Below are positions 53,501-61,071 of a stretch of 64,000 bases of DNA, piece after piece. The position numbers and the translations under genes are program-made. Each line of letters opens with the position of its first letter. Position 1 is the stretch's first letter. The notes below the pieces were generated by a model. The model did not search any database and had not been told where the DNA came from. It worked only from the letters and a program-made list of their open reading frames with translations. The stretch lies in assembly GCA_051861445.1 (NCBI GenBank), contig JBHYCS010000004.1, positions 123,351 through 187,350 on the forward strand, in the 5' to 3' direction. Origin of the DNA: Parasediminibacterium sp051861445. Lineage in GTDB: Bacteria; Bacteroidota; Bacteroidia; Chitinophagales; Chitinophagaceae.

Positions 53501-53948
53501 TAAGTCCGTTAATTTGTAAGTTCAACTGAGAGTTAAAAACAGCATCTTGACTGTTTCCAAAGCTTAAACTTCTGCCAAAACTTCCATTGTATTGAACATT
53601 TCCAAAATCAAAATCGGTATTGTTTTTAAAGGAAGAATTATTAAAAATAAATGATTGTGGTGCTAAAAAGTTATTACGAACACTATCATAACTAAATCGT
53701 TTGATTTTATTGGTAAATGAAAAAGGAAAGGTTCTAAATTTTGCAATTACACTGTCTACAGCAACTGTCTTTTTCCACTCTAATTGTGCTTTAAAATAAT
53801 GAATAGTGTAAGCATTGGTGTCTATATTTTCCATTACCAAACTATTAGGAACAATGCTATTATTGCCGAGTTGAATAACCCCTTTCGTAGCAATTTTCTT
53901 AACCACCCAATTCGATAATTGTGCTTTTAAAGCCGTAGCAAACAGCAA
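50520..53948 (-). CDS. Large outer-membrane/cell-surface protein, conserved in Bacteroidota
   Basis: About 1142 residues as read from TTG 53948. The exported nature is supported by the codons upstream in the same frame (LNRFFIIYFSSLLFATALKA|Q), a good signal peptide, but the frame offers no ATG; CTG at 53981 or ATT at 53984 would be needed. The mature protein is rich in alternating beta strands, Asn and Gln. It contains an IFIDGELLQRGEDQDYIINY segment followed by AEITFTPKRMITKDRRIQV, a pattern I associate with large Bacteroidota outer-membrane proteins of unknown function. The C-terminus (KRLINNLEINFSYEGRK...) looks like barrel strands. Function is not known. Confidence 0.7.
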   Translation of the reverse strand: MLFATALKAQLSNWVVKKIATKGVIQLGNNSIVPNSLVMENIDTNAYTIHYFKAQLEWKKTVAVDSVIAKFRTFPFSFTNKIKRFSYDSVRNNFLAPQSFIFNNSSFKNNTDFDFGNVQYNGSFGRSLSFGNSQDAVFNSQLNLQINGLIGDSIQLSAAITDNNIPIQPDGTTQQLNEFDRIWLQFKKQQWELNLGDIDIRENDLYFLSFYKRLQGISFEQKHKIGKQSSNRLLVSGAIAKGKFTRNIFQGQEGNQGPYRIQSANGELFFVVLANTERIFIDGELLQRGEDQDYIINYNTAEITFTPKRMITKDRRIQVEFEYADRNYLNAFLYASNTLQINKKLSFTIGAYNNNDAKNSPINQTLDNPQKQFLAAIGDSIQNAFYQVASIDSFATNKILYAKRIAPNNIDSIFVYSTNKDSAKYNLNFIEVGQNRGNYVPLFNGANGKVYQYIPPINGVKQGNFEPATFLVTPKKQQLVSMNLAYQVSNNTKLIADIALSNYDVNTFSSKDKTNNTGYAGKMQLQNTKTAFIQQKKIAIVSSFGYEWVNEQFKPLERLRTVEFARDWGLPFIQNANNNLVNEHLPTASVELKDQQENTFKYAATGYFRSDNYNGFKQQIQHIQRVNGWELKSHFNFTNIETNTEKGFFLRPSIQMQKTFSKWNNYVLGITYELEHNEQKNKQADTITANSFAFDIVTAYIKSNEQKNNRFTFSYTTRSDVLPLQQQLKRTDRSHNYNFLVELLQSKKHQLRGNITYRQLNVFTQQLTNLKADNSVLGRIEYAINEWNGFITGNSLYEIGSGQEQRRDFTYVEVQAGRGEYAWNDYNNDGIQQLNEFEIAIFQDQAKYIRIFTPTNNFVKANYAQFNYSLLIQPKAILNANNKSKWHQFLSKFSLQSALQTSSKQLASGSPTFNPFNEKIADTALIYLNSIFNNTLSFNRFSSVWGIDINRISNFNKSLLTYGFESRTVNEWSIKSRWNIQQRFTLEIAQKMGNQALETPSFANRNYAIKTILTEPKLSYIVGTVFRMQVGYNYGTKQNSVVNGGEKSTQKSLLLETRYNALQNSSINVKFTNTNITYSGLTNTTTSYIMLEGLLPGTNYLWNIEFTKRLINNLEINFSYEGRKATETKTIHVGRASIRALL

Positions 53949-54152
53949 ACTAGAAAAGTATATGATGAAAAAGCGATTCAGAATAACAAATATTTATACA
54001 ATGATAGTGCGTTGAATGTTGAAAGTTACAAAAAATGATAAAGCTTGTTTTTGTATTTCGATTTGTTTTATAGAAAATTAACTAGTTCATATTATTTAAA
54101 CTATACATAGTGTAAAAGGTATCCGTACAAACAATTATATTGCAAACCTATA

Positions 54153-54680
54153 ATGTACAATATGACCAATCAACCTCTTGTCGGAATAATTATGGGTAGC
54201 GACAGCGATTTGCCAATTATGCAAGCTGCTGCCGATGTGTTACATCAATTTAATGTTCCATTTGAACTTACAGTTGTTTCGGCCCATCGTACTCCGTTGA
54301 GAATGATTGATTATGCAACCAAAGCACAAGAAAGAGGTTTAAAAGTAATTATTGCGGGTGCTGGTGGTGCAGCACATTTACCAGGTATGGTTGCTAGTAT
54401 TACTACTTTACCCGTTATTGGTGTTCCTATAAAATCTAGCAATTCGATGGATGGTTGGGATAGTGTTTTAAGTATTTTACAAATGCCCAATGGGGTGCCT
54501 GTAGCTACAGTAGCTTTAAACGCAGCAAAAAATGCAGGTATTTTGGCTGCACAAATAATTGCCACGTTTAATAAAGAAACCAATGCATCTGTACATGCAT
54601 ACAAAACATTAATGCAAGAAGAAGTGTTACATAAGGTAGAAAAACTAAAAAGTAATTTTACCAATTTATACGATAAATAA
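54153..54680 (+). CDS. purE: N5-carboxyaminoimidazole ribonucleotide mutase
   Basis: A 175-residue class I PurE of purine biosynthesis. GIIMGSDSDLPIMQAAADVL binds the phosphate, followed by ELTVVSAHRTPLRMIDYA with the catalytic His, AGAGGAAHLPGMVAS, and PVIGVPIKSSNSMDGWDSVLSILQMPNGVPVATVAL. The ATG three codons downstream (MTNQPLVG) is an alternative start. The Lhr-like helicase gene begins 4 bases after its stop codon, an operon with no obvious functional link. Confidence 0.95.
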   Translation: MYNMTNQPLVGIIMGSDSDLPIMQAAADVLHQFNVPFELTVVSAHRTPLRMIDYATKAQERGLKVIIAGAGGAAHLPGMVASITTLPVIGVPIKSSNSMDGWDSVLSILQMPNGVPVATVALNAAKNAGILAAQIIATFNKETNASVHAYKTLMQEEVLHKVEKLKSNFTNLYDK

Positions 54681-54684
54681 ACCC

Positions 54685-57168
54685 TTGCTACAGCAAACAA
54701 CAGGATATAGCATTGTTAAACAATGGCTTGCCTCTAAAGGTTATTCGCCATTTCAGTTTCAAGAAGAAACTTGGCAGCAAATGCTTTTACATAAAAGTGG
54801 CTTGGTAAACGCACCAACTGGTTGTGGTAAAACTTTTTCTGTTTTTTTAGGATCTATTATTCAGTTTATTAATCAATATCCCAAACATTATTCAGCTAAA
54901 AAAAATAATGGTTTACAGTTATTGTGGATAACACCACTAAGAGCTTTAGCAAAAGATATTGGTAGAGCCATGGAAGAAGTGATTGCAGATTTAAATTTGC
55001 AATGGAAAGTAGGCATTAGAAATGGCGATACCACAACATCTGAAAGGCAAAAACAGAAAAGAAACATACCAGAAGTTTTAATTATTACGCCAGAAAGCCT
55101 GCATTTGCTGTTGGCACAAAAAAATAATCATAAGCTATTCGATTCTTTACAAACAATTGCTGTAGACGAATGGCATGAACTAATTGGTAGTAAACGAGGC
55201 GTACAAGTAGAATTGGCTATTGCATACTTGGTTCATACACAAACAAAACCAATCGCTATTTGGGGTATTTCTGCCACTATTGGTAATTTAGAAGAAGCCA
55301 TGCAGGTTTTATTAGCTCCTGTTCAAGCTGATGGTATCATTATAAAAGCCCAATTAGACAAGCAGATTGATATTTTTTCCATCATACCAGATGAAATAGA
55401 AAAATTTCCATGGGCAGGACATTTAGGAATAAAATTGGCTGAAAAAATTATTCCGATTATTGAGCAGAGCACCACTACTCTCATTTTTATCAATACAAGA
55501 GGAATGAGTGAAATGTGGTATCAAACGTTGTTGAATGTGGCTCCACAATTAGCTGGAGCCATTGCTTTACATCATGGAAGTATTGAACAAGAATTAAGAT
55601 TATGGGTAGAAGAAGCTTTACATACACATAAATTAAAAGCAGTAGTTTGTACGGCAAGTTTAGATTTAGGTGTAGATTTTAGACCTGTAGATACGGTAAT
55701 TCAAGTAGGTTCACCAAAAGGAGTTGCTCGTTTTTTACAAAGAGCCGGAAGAAGTGGTCATAGACCAGGTGAAGTAAGTAAAATTTATTTTTTGCCAACA
55801 CATTCTATTGAGTTATTAGAAGCTGCTGCTTTAAAACAAGCCGCTCAATCTGAGATGATTGAAAAAAAAGATCCATTGGTTTTATGCTTCGATGTGCTTA
55901 TACAATTTTTATGCACTTTGGCAATTGGAAATGGTTTTGTTGCCCATGATTTATTTACTGCAATTAGAAAAACATTTTGTTTTAGTGATATGTCTGAAGA
56001 TGAATTTCAAGAAATATTGCAGCATATTACAGTAGGAGGGAAGGCTTTACAACAATACGATGAATATAAAAAAGTAGAGGTAGAAAATGGATTTTACGTC
56101 GTAAAAAATAGACGAATTGCCATGCGTCATCGAATGCATATCGGAACAATTGTTAGCGATGCAATGATGAAAGTGAAACTAATGAGTGGTGGCTATATTG
56201 GTGTAATAGAAGAATGGTTTATCAGCAGATTAGAACCTGGTGATGTGTTTACATTGGCTGGAAGAAATGTTGAATTAGTGATGATTAAAGACATGACGGT
56301 TTTGGTGAAAAAGTCTTCTTCAAAAAAGACAATTGTACCAAGTTGGATGGGCGGAAGAATGAGCCTTTCTGCCAATTTGGGTTCTGTTTTAAGAGACACA
56401 TTTAACATTGTAGCAGATGCTCAAAATAACACAGTAAATGAACAAAGCAATATGCCAGAATTAAAGGCTTTAGAACCTTTGTTTGCTGTGCAAAAACAGT
56501 TGTCGCATATTCCTAAAAACAACGAGTTATTAATAGAACAAATAGCAAGTAAAGATGGCTATCATTTACTCGTTTATCCATTTGAAGGAAGGCAAGTGCA
56601 TGAAGCAATGAGTGCTTTGTTAGCATATAGAATTAGTAAAAAAATGCCTATTACTTTTTCTATTGCAATGAACGATTATGGATTTGAATTATTAAGCGAT
56701 CAACCCATTTATTTAGACGATACCAACGTATACGAATTGTTTTCTACCCAAAATCTTTTATCTGATATACAGAAAAGTGTAAATAGCGTAGAAATGGCGG
56801 CAAGAAGGTTTAGAGATATTGCTGTAATTGGTGGATTAATTTTTCAAGGAATGCCTGGTGAACAAAAGAAAGCTAGGCATTTACAATCTTCTGCGTCGTT
56901 GTTGTTTAAAGTTTTTAACGAATACGATCCTAACAACTTATTACTGCGTCAAGCATATAATGAGGTATTTACCCAACAAATGGAAGAGGTGAGATTGCGT
57001 TTAGCATTGCAACGAATTCAAGAAAGTACAATTTGCTTGCAATTTCCAACACAGTTAACACCTTTAAGTTTTCCTATTGTTGTAGATGGATTGAATAGAA
57101 ACAATTTAAGCTCTGAGAAATTAGAAGATCGAATTAAGAAAATGCAACAACAATTATCCAAATCATAA
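54685..57168 (+). CDS. Ligase-associated DNA damage response DEXH-box helicase (Lhr-like)
   Basis: An 827-residue SF2 helicase starting at TTG, 4 bases after purE. Walker A is NAPTGCGKT (about 42-50), motif Ia is LLWITPLRALAKDIG, motif II is VDEWHELIGSKRG (DEWH), motif III is ISATIGN, motif V is ASLDLGVDFRPVD and motif VI is QRAGRSGHRPGE. A winged-helix and a large Lhr-type C-terminal domain follow. Known partners are PdeM, ligase and an exonuclease-like protein; PdeM is in this window but not adjacent. It probably unwinds DNA during repair. Confidence 0.93.
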   Translation: MLQQTTGYSIVKQWLASKGYSPFQFQEETWQQMLLHKSGLVNAPTGCGKTFSVFLGSIIQFINQYPKHYSAKKNNGLQLLWITPLRALAKDIGRAMEEVIADLNLQWKVGIRNGDTTTSERQKQKRNIPEVLIITPESLHLLLAQKNNHKLFDSLQTIAVDEWHELIGSKRGVQVELAIAYLVHTQTKPIAIWGISATIGNLEEAMQVLLAPVQADGIIIKAQLDKQIDIFSIIPDEIEKFPWAGHLGIKLAEKIIPIIEQSTTTLIFINTRGMSEMWYQTLLNVAPQLAGAIALHHGSIEQELRLWVEEALHTHKLKAVVCTASLDLGVDFRPVDTVIQVGSPKGVARFLQRAGRSGHRPGEVSKIYFLPTHSIELLEAAALKQAAQSEMIEKKDPLVLCFDVLIQFLCTLAIGNGFVAHDLFTAIRKTFCFSDMSEDEFQEILQHITVGGKALQQYDEYKKVEVENGFYVVKNRRIAMRHRMHIGTIVSDAMMKVKLMSGGYIGVIEEWFISRLEPGDVFTLAGRNVELVMIKDMTVLVKKSSSKKTIVPSWMGGRMSLSANLGSVLRDTFNIVADAQNNTVNEQSNMPELKALEPLFAVQKQLSHIPKNNELLIEQIASKDGYHLLVYPFEGRQVHEAMSALLAYRISKKMPITFSIAMNDYGFELLSDQPIYLDDTNVYELFSTQNLLSDIQKSVNSVEMAARRFRDIAVIGGLIFQGMPGEQKKARHLQSSASLLFKVFNEYDPNNLLLRQAYNEVFTQQMEEVRLRLALQRIQESTICLQFPTQLTPLSFPIVVDGLNRNNLSSEKLEDRIKKMQQQLSKS

Positions 57169-57174
57169 ATAAAA

Positions 57175-57209
57175 AAACAGCAACAATCTTGTTTCAATTG
57201 TTGCTGTTT
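57175..57209. terminator. Bidirectional terminator
   Basis: A 13-bp perfect stem (AAACAGCAACAAT / ATTGTTGCTGTTT) with a 9-base loop, between the convergent helicase and head-GIN genes. Confidence 0.85.
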
Positions 57210-57235
57210 GAATGGTTGCTTTAAATGATGGACAA

Positions 57236-57955
57236 TTAGATTTTTTTCACAACGCCACTACCTGCTATACTTTTCTTAATGTTTGTTGCTGAGCCAGCAT
57301 AAAAAACATCTCCACTGCCTGCAATACTAGCAGAAACAGATTTATTAGCGGTTGCTTTTACAGAGCCACTGCCACTGATTGATACCGATAAAGCATCTGA
57401 TATTACACCCAAACAATCTACATCTCCACTACCTGCAATTCTTGCTGTTAATGTTTCTACAGAGCCACTCATGATTACATTACCGCTACCTGCAATAGAA
57501 ATAGATAATTCACCAAATCGTTTAAAATCAACTTTTACTTTACCGCTGCCTGCTAAACTTACTTTTGTAACATCATCATTCGTAAAATTTCCTTTACCAA
57601 TAATATCTCCACTTCCTGCAAGTGATATGCTATTCACTTTTTGCATGGTTACATAAATGGTTATTTTTTTAGAAGTTTTAAAGTCAACATTATTCTTGGT
57701 TCTCAACTTCAGCTTATCATTTTCAACTTCCGTTTCTATGTATTCTAACAAATTACTCTCTGCTTCAATTTCAATATTGTTGCTATTTCCGTAGGCAATC
57801 ATTACATCCCAAGAGCCGGCAGATGCAATGCCAGTAAAGTTGCTTACCGTTCTTGTTTCTTTTGTAATGTTTCCATTACCAGCAATTTTTTTCCAAGGTT
57901 GTGCAAAACTGTTTATTGCAAGTAATGCAAATACAGCAACAAGTACTTTTTTCAT
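57236..57955 (-). CDS. Head-GIN domain (DUF2807) exported protein
   Basis: A 239-residue protein. The signal peptide is MKKVLVAVFALLAINSFAQ. The N-terminal strand region (WKKIAGNGNITKETRTVSNFTGI...) and the DUF2807 beta-helix follow. Seven AGSG/SGSG turns are regularly spaced (LAGSGDI, LAGSGKV, IAGSGNV, IAGSGDV, ISGSGSV, IAGSGDV, IAGSGVV), each one rung of a right-handed beta-helix. Adhesin-like in name only; its ligand is unknown. It ends in VVKKI. The mature protein is periplasmic or surface-located. Confidence 0.9.
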   Translation of the reverse strand: MKKVLVAVFALLAINSFAQPWKKIAGNGNITKETRTVSNFTGIASAGSWDVMIAYGNSNNIEIEAESNLLEYIETEVENDKLKLRTKNNVDFKTSKKITIYVTMQKVNSISLAGSGDIIGKGNFTNDDVTKVSLAGSGKVKVDFKRFGELSISIAGSGNVIMSGSVETLTARIAGSGDVDCLGVISDALSVSISGSGSVKATANKSVSASIAGSGDVFYAGSATNIKKSIAGSGVVKKI

Positions 57956-58022
57956 GTTTTGGTGTTTTGTTTTGAATAACGAAACGTAGCGATAGATAAA
58001 AAGTTACAGTTAGTACAAAATA

Positions 58023-58053
58023 AAAACGACTGCCTAAATAAGACAGTCGTTTT
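58023..58053 (-). terminator. Terminator after sucD
   Basis: A 10-bp stem (AAAACGACTG / CAGTCGTTTT) with an 11-base loop, about 24 bases beyond the sucD stop codon on the minus strand. Confidence 0.8.
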
Positions 58054-58076
58054 ACTAATTATAATTTATGAGATAA

Positions 58077-58949
58077 TTATTTTGCTAAAGCAGCAGCCAT
58101 TGTTTTTCCAATATCTGCAGGGCTTGCAACTACATGAATACCACATTCTGCCATAATCTTCATTTTTGCAGCAGCAGTATCATCGGCACCACCAATAATT
58201 GCACCAGCATGTCCCATTCTACGACCTGGAGGAGCTGTTTGACCAGCAATAAATCCAACAACAGGTTTTGTTGCATTATCTTTTATCCATCTTGCAGCGT
58301 CAGCTTCCATGCTACCACCAATTTCACCAATCATAATAATACCATCTGTTTCAGGGTCTTCCATTAACAATTTAACGGCTTCTACAGTAGGTGTTCCAAT
58401 AATTGGGTCACCACCAATACCGATTGCAGTGCTTATTCCTAAACCAGCTTTTACAGTTTGGTCAGCAGCTTCGTATGTTAAAGTGCCAGATTTGGATACA
58501 ATACCAACTCTACCAGCTTTAAAAATAAAACCAGGCATAATACCTACTTTTGCGTCTCCTGCAGTAATCACACCAGGACAGTTTGGTCCGATTAATCTAG
58601 TAGGTTTTCCTTGTAAATAATTTTTCACTTTTACCATATCTTGTACAGGAATACCCTCTGTAATACAAACTACTAGAGCTATTCCTGCTTCAGCAGCTTC
58701 CATAATAGCATCTGCTGCAAATGCAGGTGGCACAAAAATGATACTTACATCTGCATTTGTGGCTTTTACTGCATCAGCAACCGTATTAAAAACGGGCTTA
58801 TCTAAATGTAAAGTTCCACCTTTATTCGGTGTAACACCACCAACTACATTGGTGCCGTACTCAATCATTTGAGTGGCATGAAATGTACCTTCTGTTCCGG
58901 TAAATCCTTGAACAATAATTTTAGAATGTTTATTCACTAAAACTGACAT
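58077..58949 (-). CDS. sucD: Succinate--CoA ligase, alpha subunit
   Basis: 290 residues from the ATG of MSVLVNKHSKIIVQGFTGTEG. A longer reading would start inside the promoter -7 element, so the inner ATG is right. It has the CoA-binding Rossmann domain (VQGFTGTEGTFHATQMIEYGTN), LIGPNCPGVITAGDAKVGIMPG, GRVGIVSKSGTLTYEA and the phospho-histidine region GRRMGHAGAIIGG. It works in the TCA cycle with the beta subunit SucC, whose gene is not adjacent. It has its own promoter and terminator. Confidence 0.96.
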   Translation of the reverse strand: MSVLVNKHSKIIVQGFTGTEGTFHATQMIEYGTNVVGGVTPNKGGTLHLDKPVFNTVADAVKATNADVSIIFVPPAFAADAIMEAAEAGIALVVCITEGIPVQDMVKVKNYLQGKPTRLIGPNCPGVITAGDAKVGIMPGFIFKAGRVGIVSKSGTLTYEAADQTVKAGLGISTAIGIGGDPIIGTPTVEAVKLLMEDPETDGIIMIGEIGGSMEADAARWIKDNATKPVVGFIAGQTAPPGRRMGHAGAIIGGADDTAAAKMKIMAECGIHVVASPADIGKTMAAALAK

Positions 58950-58979
58950 GGCTATCAATGCATCTTTTTTAATGCTCGG

Positions 58980-59009
58980 CAAAAATAGGGTAAACCAATA
59001 GAAACCAAA
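58980..59009 (-). promoter_or_regulatory. Promoter of sucD
   Basis: On the minus strand TTTG (59009-59006) and TATTTTTG (58987-58980) are separated by 18 bases, matching the Bacteroidota -33/-7 pattern; the ATG follows after 30 bases. Confidence 0.65.
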
Positions 59010-59227
59010 CAGCCAAATACAGAAGATTTTATGTAAAAATGCTATTATTCTACAATTATTGGTTATGAGAACGTTTGCGTAATGAAGGATATGTGGTTAG
59101 AATGCAAGTAGTAGTAAATTTATTGAGGTAGGATTTTAAAAATGGATAGAAAAAAGTGTTGAAGTTTTTAATTTTTGCTGTATAAAATTAGATTCACATT
59201 CTCAGTTTATGCAAAAATTAGAATGCT

Positions 59228-59875
59228 TTAAACAAATACCAATCCATTTTTAATGGCGAAAACTGCTAAACCGTCTCTTGTTCTAATGCCAATTTTATCT
59301 GAAATGTTTCTTTTATGTGCATCAAAAGTTCTTTCAGAAATTTCTAGTTCGTCAGCAATTTCTGGAACCGATTTATTGGTACATAACTCTTTTAAAACCC
59401 TCATTTCCATTTTTGTTAACGATTCAATACCCTCTTTAACTTTTTTTCCATTTACATACATTTCAGAATGCAGAATTTTATATGAAGAATCACAATCAAA
59501 ATAAATTTTACCATCTATTATTTGATTCATTGCATCAATCATTTTAAAAACGCCTGCGTTTTTACTAATGGCACCTTTTACACCCAATCTTGCCATAAAT
59601 TGAATAGCCTCTCTGTTGCTAATAAAGCTAACAACCAAAACGGGAGTATTAGGTCTTTTTTGAAGTAACCATTCGGTGGTTTGATAACCATTTAAGCCAG
59701 GCATTGAAATATCCATTAATACAATGGCGGGTTGTATATTTTCGGTTAAGAAGCGATTCACAAAGTCGCTACCGTCTTTGTATTGAACAACTTTATAGTT
59801 GGTAATTGTTTCTATTTTTTCAGATACCGTTTCTCTAAACAAAGAATGATCATCTACAAATGCAACTAACGACAT
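59228..59875 (-). CDS. Orphan LuxR/NarL-type response regulator
   Basis: 215 residues from the ATG of MSLVAFVDDHSLF; an upstream start would add 33 residues that do not fit the receiver fold. The receiver domain has Asp8/Asp9 and the phospho-acceptor Asp55 in IVLMDISMPGLNG, and the conserved Lys in AISKNAG. The LuxR HTH lies at about 150-210 (LTKMEMRVLKELCTNKSVPEIADELEISERTFDAHKRNISDKIG). No histidine kinase gene is within the window's end, so the sensor is encoded elsewhere. It is divergent from the tail-collar gene across a long gap that holds two palindromes. Confidence 0.93.
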   Translation of the reverse strand: MSLVAFVDDHSLFRETVSEKIETITNYKVVQYKDGSDFVNRFLTENIQPAIVLMDISMPGLNGYQTTEWLLQKRPNTPVLVVSFISNREAIQFMARLGVKGAISKNAGVFKMIDAMNQIIDGKIYFDCDSSYKILHSEMYVNGKKVKEGIESLTKMEMRVLKELCTNKSVPEIADELEISERTFDAHKRNISDKIGIRTRDGLAVFAIKNGLVFV

Positions 59876-60000
59876 TGGGTGGAACAGCTTTAAGGGTTTA
59901 GCACTGAGTGTATAATGTATTAATTTTTTGTAGTAAAACTGATGAAATTGAACCCAGTAAAAATTCGATAGCAAATTTAAATGAAGGGATTTGCTAAAAA

Positions 60001-60018
60001 ATAGGTGAATTTACCTAT
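60001..60018. promoter_or_regulatory. Palindrome ATAGGT-N6-ACCTAT (operator-like site 1)
   Basis: A perfect 6-bp inverted repeat around GAATTT. It is the first of two similar sites between the response regulator and the tail-collar cassette. Confidence 0.55.
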
Positions 60019-60088
60019 AATTCGTTGGTTAAAACGTCTTATATGATACAACTAGAAATCAGATTTGAAAAAGCAGTAAAATGATTTT

Positions 60089-60104
60089 TAGGTGAAAATG
60101 CCTA
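60089..60104. promoter_or_regulatory. Palindrome TAGGTGAAAATGCCTA (operator-like site 2)
   Basis: TAGG-N8-CCTA inverted repeat, identical to site 1 at 13 of 16 positions. Its centre is 87 bases from the centre of site 1. Confidence 0.5.
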
Positions 60105-60412
60105 TTTTTTTCGTTTTACCTAGTTATACATTAGCAATTCAAACAACATTTATGCTTGGTTTTGGTAGCATTCTAGATATCTACCACAGTCTTGTTCCCG
60201 TTTTGTTTGAAGTTGATTTACATGAAATTTACAAGTGCGTATTTGTATTGATGTACTGTTAAAACAGTGCAATAACATTTGCTTTCCTAATTTTTAAATT
60301 GGTCATGCAATTGAGTTTAGTATAAAGCTAATTTAAATGTTATTCAATCTAACATTTCTTGTTCTTTCCTATACAATCAATATTATTAATTAATCATCTA
60401 AATTACAATCAA

Positions 60413-61054
60413 ATGGATCCATTATTAGCATCAATTATGCTTTGGCCTGTACCTTGGGCTCCTGTTGGTACGATGTTTTGTCAGGGGCAAACGCTTACCA
60501 TCAATTCAAATGCAGTATTATATTCTTTAATCGGAAATTTATTTGGACAAGATAATTCTGCCTCGTTTAAATTACCCAATTTTACTGGTAGAGTACCCGT
60601 TGGTGCCGGTGCTACTTTTAATTTGGCATCTACTGGTGGAAGTTTAAATCCAATGACAGTGAATTCTACTGGACAGTTTGCTTTATCTACAGATAATTTG
60701 CCACAGCATAGTCATACTATAAATGCAAGTACAACAAAAATTTCTGTAGCCATTCCTGTTAATAACACCAATGCTAACACAGCAACACCTGCCACCAATA
60801 CGGTTTTAGCAGCAGGCAATTTTCCTCAAGGTTTGGGTGCTACTGTAGTTAGAAATTTTACTACCTCTGCTGCAAATGCAACACTCTTGCCTTTCGATAC
60901 AAATGTGGCTATACCTGCAAACGCAACAAATTCAATAGGTGCAGGTACACCAGTTAGAGTAAATGTACAAGGAACAGCAACTCCTAGTTTACCCCCTTAT
61001 TTAGCCATTAACTATATTATATTCACGCAGGGCATTTATCCAGAACGTCCATAA
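60413..61054 (+). CDS. Phage tail-collar-domain protein (tail-fibre/microcystin-dependent-protein-like)
   Basis: 213 residues from the ATG of MDPLLASIMLWPVPWAPVG. The collar domain matches the family: FCQGQTLTINSNAVLYSLIGNLFGQD, then FKLPNFTGRVPVGAG, LPQHSHTINA, and the C-terminal PPYLAINYIIFTQGIYPERP. The middle is Thr/Asn/Ala-rich. No signal peptide and no phage structural genes nearby, so this is not a prophage. Chromosomal tail-collar genes in Bacteroidota often stand in small clusters of unknown function. It is followed 17 bases later by the binding-fold protein. Confidence 0.88.
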   Translation: MDPLLASIMLWPVPWAPVGTMFCQGQTLTINSNAVLYSLIGNLFGQDNSASFKLPNFTGRVPVGAGATFNLASTGGSLNPMTVNSTGQFALSTDNLPQHSHTINASTTKISVAIPVNNTNANTATPATNTVLAAGNFPQGLGATVVRNFTTSAANATLLPFDTNVAIPANATNSIGAGTPVRVNVQGTATPSLPPYLAINYIIFTQGIYPERP

Positions 61055-61071
61055 TATTTTCATCTTAATTT

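Larger units (their letters stand above)
59876..60412. promoter_or_regulatory. Long divergent regulatory region with operator-like palindromes
   Basis: 537 bases with no gene of credible length, between the response regulator and the tail-collar protein. It holds two related palindromes (60001-60018 and 60089-60104, annotated separately) and a further half-site ACCTA at 60118-60122. I see no clear TAnnTTTG promoter for the tail-collar gene in the last 150 bases. Confidence 0.55.

Noticed and set aside
60413..61054. Prophage edge suggested by the tail-collar domain
   Set aside because: No capsid, terminase, portal, integrase or lysis gene is nearby, and the neighbours are a binding-fold protein and a Bacteroidota secreted protein. 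Chromosomal tail-collar genes of this kind are known outside phages.
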